This document shows, piece by piece, positions 6,957 to 8,897 of a stretch of 8,897 nucleotides of DNA. Position 1 is the stretch's first letter. Each line of letters opens with the position of its first letter. The stretch is from an uncultured Bacteroidales bacterium. Its GTDB lineage: Bacteria; Bacteroidota; Bacteroidia; Bacteroidales; UBA4417. The stretch covers positions 1 through 8,897 of the forward strand of contig CALCJE010000192.1 in NCBI GenBank assembly GCA_937965665.1, written 5' to 3'. The notes beneath the pieces are model-generated. The model was not told the DNA's origin. It saw nothing but the letters and a program-made list of their open reading frames with translations, and made no database searches. The translations under genes were made by a program, and so were the position numbers.

Positions 6957-7796
6957 TTATTTCTTCTCCTCAAATTTTGAGATGGTCTTCATGCTCTGAG
7001 TCATAGGAATAGTCATATTTTGCTGTCCCGAAATTGAAATATTCATATCCATTTCGGTATCGCCTTCAGCATAAACAACCATGGTCGTTTTAGGATCGAA
7101 ATAATTGAAACCTTCAACTGCGCCGGTTCCCTCAAGAAACATTTCCATTCCCATCTGGTTGCCGCTGCCATTAATAGCAATAGTTCCTTTAAAAGCAATT
7201 TTGTAATATTCTTTCCCATCTTTTGCTTCTTTTCCGACCAGGGTATATTCGGTATTGCTTGTAACTTCGGCATCAAACGGGCTGCCGCCGGAAGCTTTTC
7301 GGTTCTCAACGGTTTTATCCTGCCATTTCTCGCCAATTTTTACTGACTTACCGGGCAACAAGGCAAGTTTCGCAAATTGATCAAATGTGCCCATCATACC
7401 GGCAATAGCTGTCGAGTCGATTTTGGTGGTTGTAACCGTTTTGCCATCGGTTGAAAAAACAATACGGCTTTTTTCTTTCAGATCATTAAATTTCATGGTG
7501 GTATCTTTGCCCATGCCAGCTGAATGAACACTTGCATTGAGGAGTGACACCAACATGGTAGCATTCCCGTCGTTAAGCACGTTTTCCACTACAAATTCAT
7601 TTGCCGAACTTAAGTCGACCTGCATTTTCATTTCCTGACCGCCCATCGACTGGGTAATATTTTGTTTCAACTCCGTTTGCTGAACATAGGTTTTACCTTT
7701 TACGAAGGCATATTTCAGAAGTACCTGCTCCTGCGAATAAGCCATACATGTTGCGAATACTAAGACTAATAAAACCAGATTTTTTTTCATGATCAT
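6957..7796 (-). CDS. Secreted methionine-rich protein, DUF6263-like
   Basis: A 279-residue protein with a signal peptide (K-K at 4-5, hydrophobic 7-16, cleavage probably around Y20-S-Q22). C17 is preceded by F-A-T, which is not a good lipobox, so a soluble periplasmic or surface protein is more likely than a lipoprotein. The rest lacks membrane helices and reads as alternating beta strands. The K-G-K-T-Y near the mature N-terminus (33-37) and the L-P-G-K...G-E-K-W (147-158) resemble the Bacteroidota family DUF6263, whose function is unknown to me; this match is from memory. It has 18 methionines after position 3, several in M-x-M pattern (56/58, 215/217/219, 249/251) plus M261, M265 and M269. 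The start is ATG 7796; ATG 7790 gives the more usual M-K-K start and is equally possible. It ends at the shared terminator. It may be co-transcribed with the upstream peptidase gene, since no terminator is visible between them. Confidence 0.8.
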   Translation of the reverse strand: MIMKKNLVLLVLVFATCMAYSQEQVLLKYAFVKGKTYVQQTELKQNITQSMGGQEMKMQVDLSSANEFVVENVLNDGNATMLVSLLNASVHSAGMGKDTTMKFNDLKEKSRIVFSTDGKTVTTTKIDSTAIAGMMGTFDQFAKLALLPGKSVKIGEKWQDKTVENRKASGGSPFDAEVTSNTEYTLVGKEAKDGKEYYKIAFKGTIAINGSGNQMGMEMFLEGTGAVEGFNYFDPKTTMVVYAEGDTEMDMNISISGQQNMTIPMTQSMKTISKFEEKK

Positions 7797-7833
7797 GTTT
7801 GATAAAGTTTTAAAGATTTATTGTTTGATTTTT

Positions 7834-7849
7834 GTTTAGCAGGCTAAAC
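7834..7849. promoter_or_regulatory. 16-nt dyad, possible operator
   Basis: GTTTAGC and GCTAAAC form a perfect 7-bp inverted repeat around a 2-nt centre. It lies in the 88-nt gap between the peptidase stop (7885) and the start of the DUF6263-like gene (7796). The spacer is too short for a stable hairpin, and no T run follows on either strand, so a protein-binding dyad is more plausible than a terminator. On the minus strand TACGTTTA (7852-7845), one base from the Bacteroidota -7 consensus TAnnTTTG, overlaps it. I see no convincing -33 element. The call is tentative. Confidence 0.3.
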
Positions 7850-7884
7850 GTAAGTTGTTATAAAATGTGTAGTGCACCAATATA

Positions 7885-8897
7885 TTACTTGAGTTTCACC
7901 GTTTTGTAATACTTGCCATCGTTGGTAATAATCCATGCCGACCTGAAGATTAACCGCGAAATCAGCGCTATCTTTTCGGGATCGATAGTTTCGGGATTAT
8001 CTCTGACCGTGTGATAATCCTTATGAAGACCGGAAGTTATATCCATGGCAGAAATACCGTTTTTATAAAAGTTATAATGATCGCTGCGACCAAACAGGTC
8101 TTCCTTAGGAGCAATGAGTTTTAGCCCGATTTTTTCAGCTTCTGTTTTAACCAAAAGATAAAGGTCGGGATTTTGCTTTTCGCCTTCAATTTCGAGCGAA
8201 TCTTTTCCATTGCGGCCAATCATATCCATATTAAGCATGGCCACTGTTTTATCAAGTGGAAACAATGGATTTCTACAATAATAATCGGAACCGTACAGGC
8301 CTTTTTCCTCACCTGCAAACAGAATAAACAACACGCTGCGATCCGGTTTTGATTTACAGGCCGAAAATGCCTTAGCTGTTGCCAATACCCCGGCAGTGCC
8401 CGAAGCATTGTCGTCGGCGCCGTTGAAAATATAATCTTCTCCTTCTTTATGTTTTTTCATAAATCCAACATGGTCGTAGTGCCCACCAATAACAAGCAAT
8501 TCGCTTTTTAGCTTCGGATTTTTACCTTCGAAATAGCCAACAACATTCCGGGCTGTATATTCCTGGATTTTTACCTCAGTCCTGAGTTCGCAAACCGAAT
8601 TGCTGATGGCAAACGAAAGTGGAAGAAGCTTTTCATCGATGGTTTTCTGAATGGTTTTTAAGGAATCTACACTCCCAAACAGAAATTGAATTACGGACTC
8701 GCCCACCTGCACAAAGGGAAGCTGGTCGTTTTTATCGCACATTACTATCGGCAGGTTATCCTGCGGAAGATATTTTGAAAGACCTGGCCATGGATAGCCC
8801 TGTGGCGTTAGCATCAGGTGATTTAACGGATCAGTTACAACCATTACACCCACAGCGCCATGCTGCTTTGCTATATCAAGCTTGGTTCTCAGCGCGC
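7885..8897 (-). CDS. M28-family zinc aminopeptidase with PA domain, N-terminus cut by window edge
   Basis: This is a co-catalytic zinc exopeptidase. The frame is open to the right edge, so the signal peptide and start lie outside. The first in-window residues (A-L-R-T-K-L-D-I-A) lead into a PA-domain stretch, H-G-A-V-G-V-M-V-V-T-D-P. Counting from the GTG at 8853, which is internal, all metal and catalytic residues of family M28 are present: H125 and D127 (G-G-H-Y-D-H), D147 (G-A-D-D-N-A-S-G), E182-E183 (A-G-E-E; catalytic base and ligand), D210 (N-M-D-M-I-G-R) and H281 (Y-H-T-V-R-D). It should therefore be active. It is probably exported and cleaves N-terminal residues from peptides. Substrate preference cannot be read from the sequence. 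The stop is 88 nt upstream of the DUF6263-like gene on the same strand. Nothing ties it functionally to metal efflux. Confidence 0.93.
   Translation of the reverse strand, partial: ALRTKLDIAKQHGAVGVMVVTDPLNHLMLTPQGYPWPGLSKYLPQDNLPIVMCDKNDQLPFVQVGESVIQFLFGSVDSLKTIQKTIDEKLLPLSFAISNSVCELRTEVKIQEYTARNVVGYFEGKNPKLKSELLVIGGHYDHVGFMKKHKEGEDYIFNGADDNASGTAGVLATAKAFSACKSKPDRSVLFILFAGEEKGLYGSDYYCRNPLFPLDKTVAMLNMDMIGRNGKDSLEIEGEKQNPDLYLLVKTEAEKIGLKLIAPKEDLFGRSDHYNFYKNGISAMDITSGLHKDYHTVRDNPETIDPEKIALISRLIFRSAWIITNDGKYYKTVKLK

Noticed and set aside
7744..7752. Lipoprotein signal around C17 of the DUF6263-like protein
   Set aside because: The residues before the cysteine are F-A-T; Thr at -1 is not accepted in normal lipoboxes.
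7834..7849. Terminator of the M28 peptidase gene
   Set aside because: The 2-nt centre is too tight for the full stem to form, and the minus-strand sequence after it is A-rich, not a T run.
8851..8853. GTG as the real start of the M28 peptidase
   Set aside because: The frame continues to the window edge with PA-domain-like sequence, and the protein would otherwise lack a signal peptide.
1..8897. CRISPR array, tRNA, rRNA or insertion sequence
   Set aside because: No regularly spaced repeats, cloverleaf-like sequence, conserved rRNA stretches or transposase were seen on either strand.

Overview
The window looks like a chromosomal or accessory segment from a member of the Bacteroidota. The evidence is family-level resemblance: enlarged CusA-type RND pumps, adaptors that carry a heavy-metal-binding domain plus an HMA domain with an N-C-G-M-C motif, the absence of clear Shine-Dalgarno sequences, and a secreted DUF6263-like protein. 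It is almost entirely coding, with two blocks that converge on one shared terminator.

Left block, plus strand, 1 to about 6829: a tripartite Cu(I)/Ag(I) efflux operon in the order cusA (inner-membrane RND pump, 5' end cut by the window), a TolC-family outer-membrane channel, and cusB (periplasmic adaptor). cusA and the channel gene overlap by 17 nt and the adaptor follows after 22 nt, so the three are probably co-transcribed from a promoter left of the window. The pump takes metal from the periplasm or inner membrane. The adaptor joins pump to channel and, through its own metal-binding domains, could deliver metal. The channel opens to the outside. The three methionines that bind Cu(I)/Ag(I) in E. 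coli CusA can be aligned here, so copper/silver is better supported than zinc/cobalt/cadmium.

Middle, 6830-6956: a short non-coding gap holding a strong symmetric hairpin flanked by A and T runs. It can terminate transcription in both directions.

Right block, minus strand, 6957-8897: a secreted methionine-rich protein resembling DUF6263 and, upstream of it, an M28-family zinc aminopeptidase with a PA domain whose N-terminus is cut by the right edge. They are separated by 88 nt that contain a 16-nt dyad.

I did not find a wholly new system. The unusual points are architectural elaborations of a known pump: a roughly 60-residue Ala/Ser/Gly/Met-rich insert at one periplasmic tip of the channel, an inserted domain between the metal-binding methionines of CusA, extra membrane helices in CusA, altered proton-relay residues, and two different metal-binding modules on the adaptor, one at each end. 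The neighbouring methionine-rich secreted protein may or may not be related to the efflux function.
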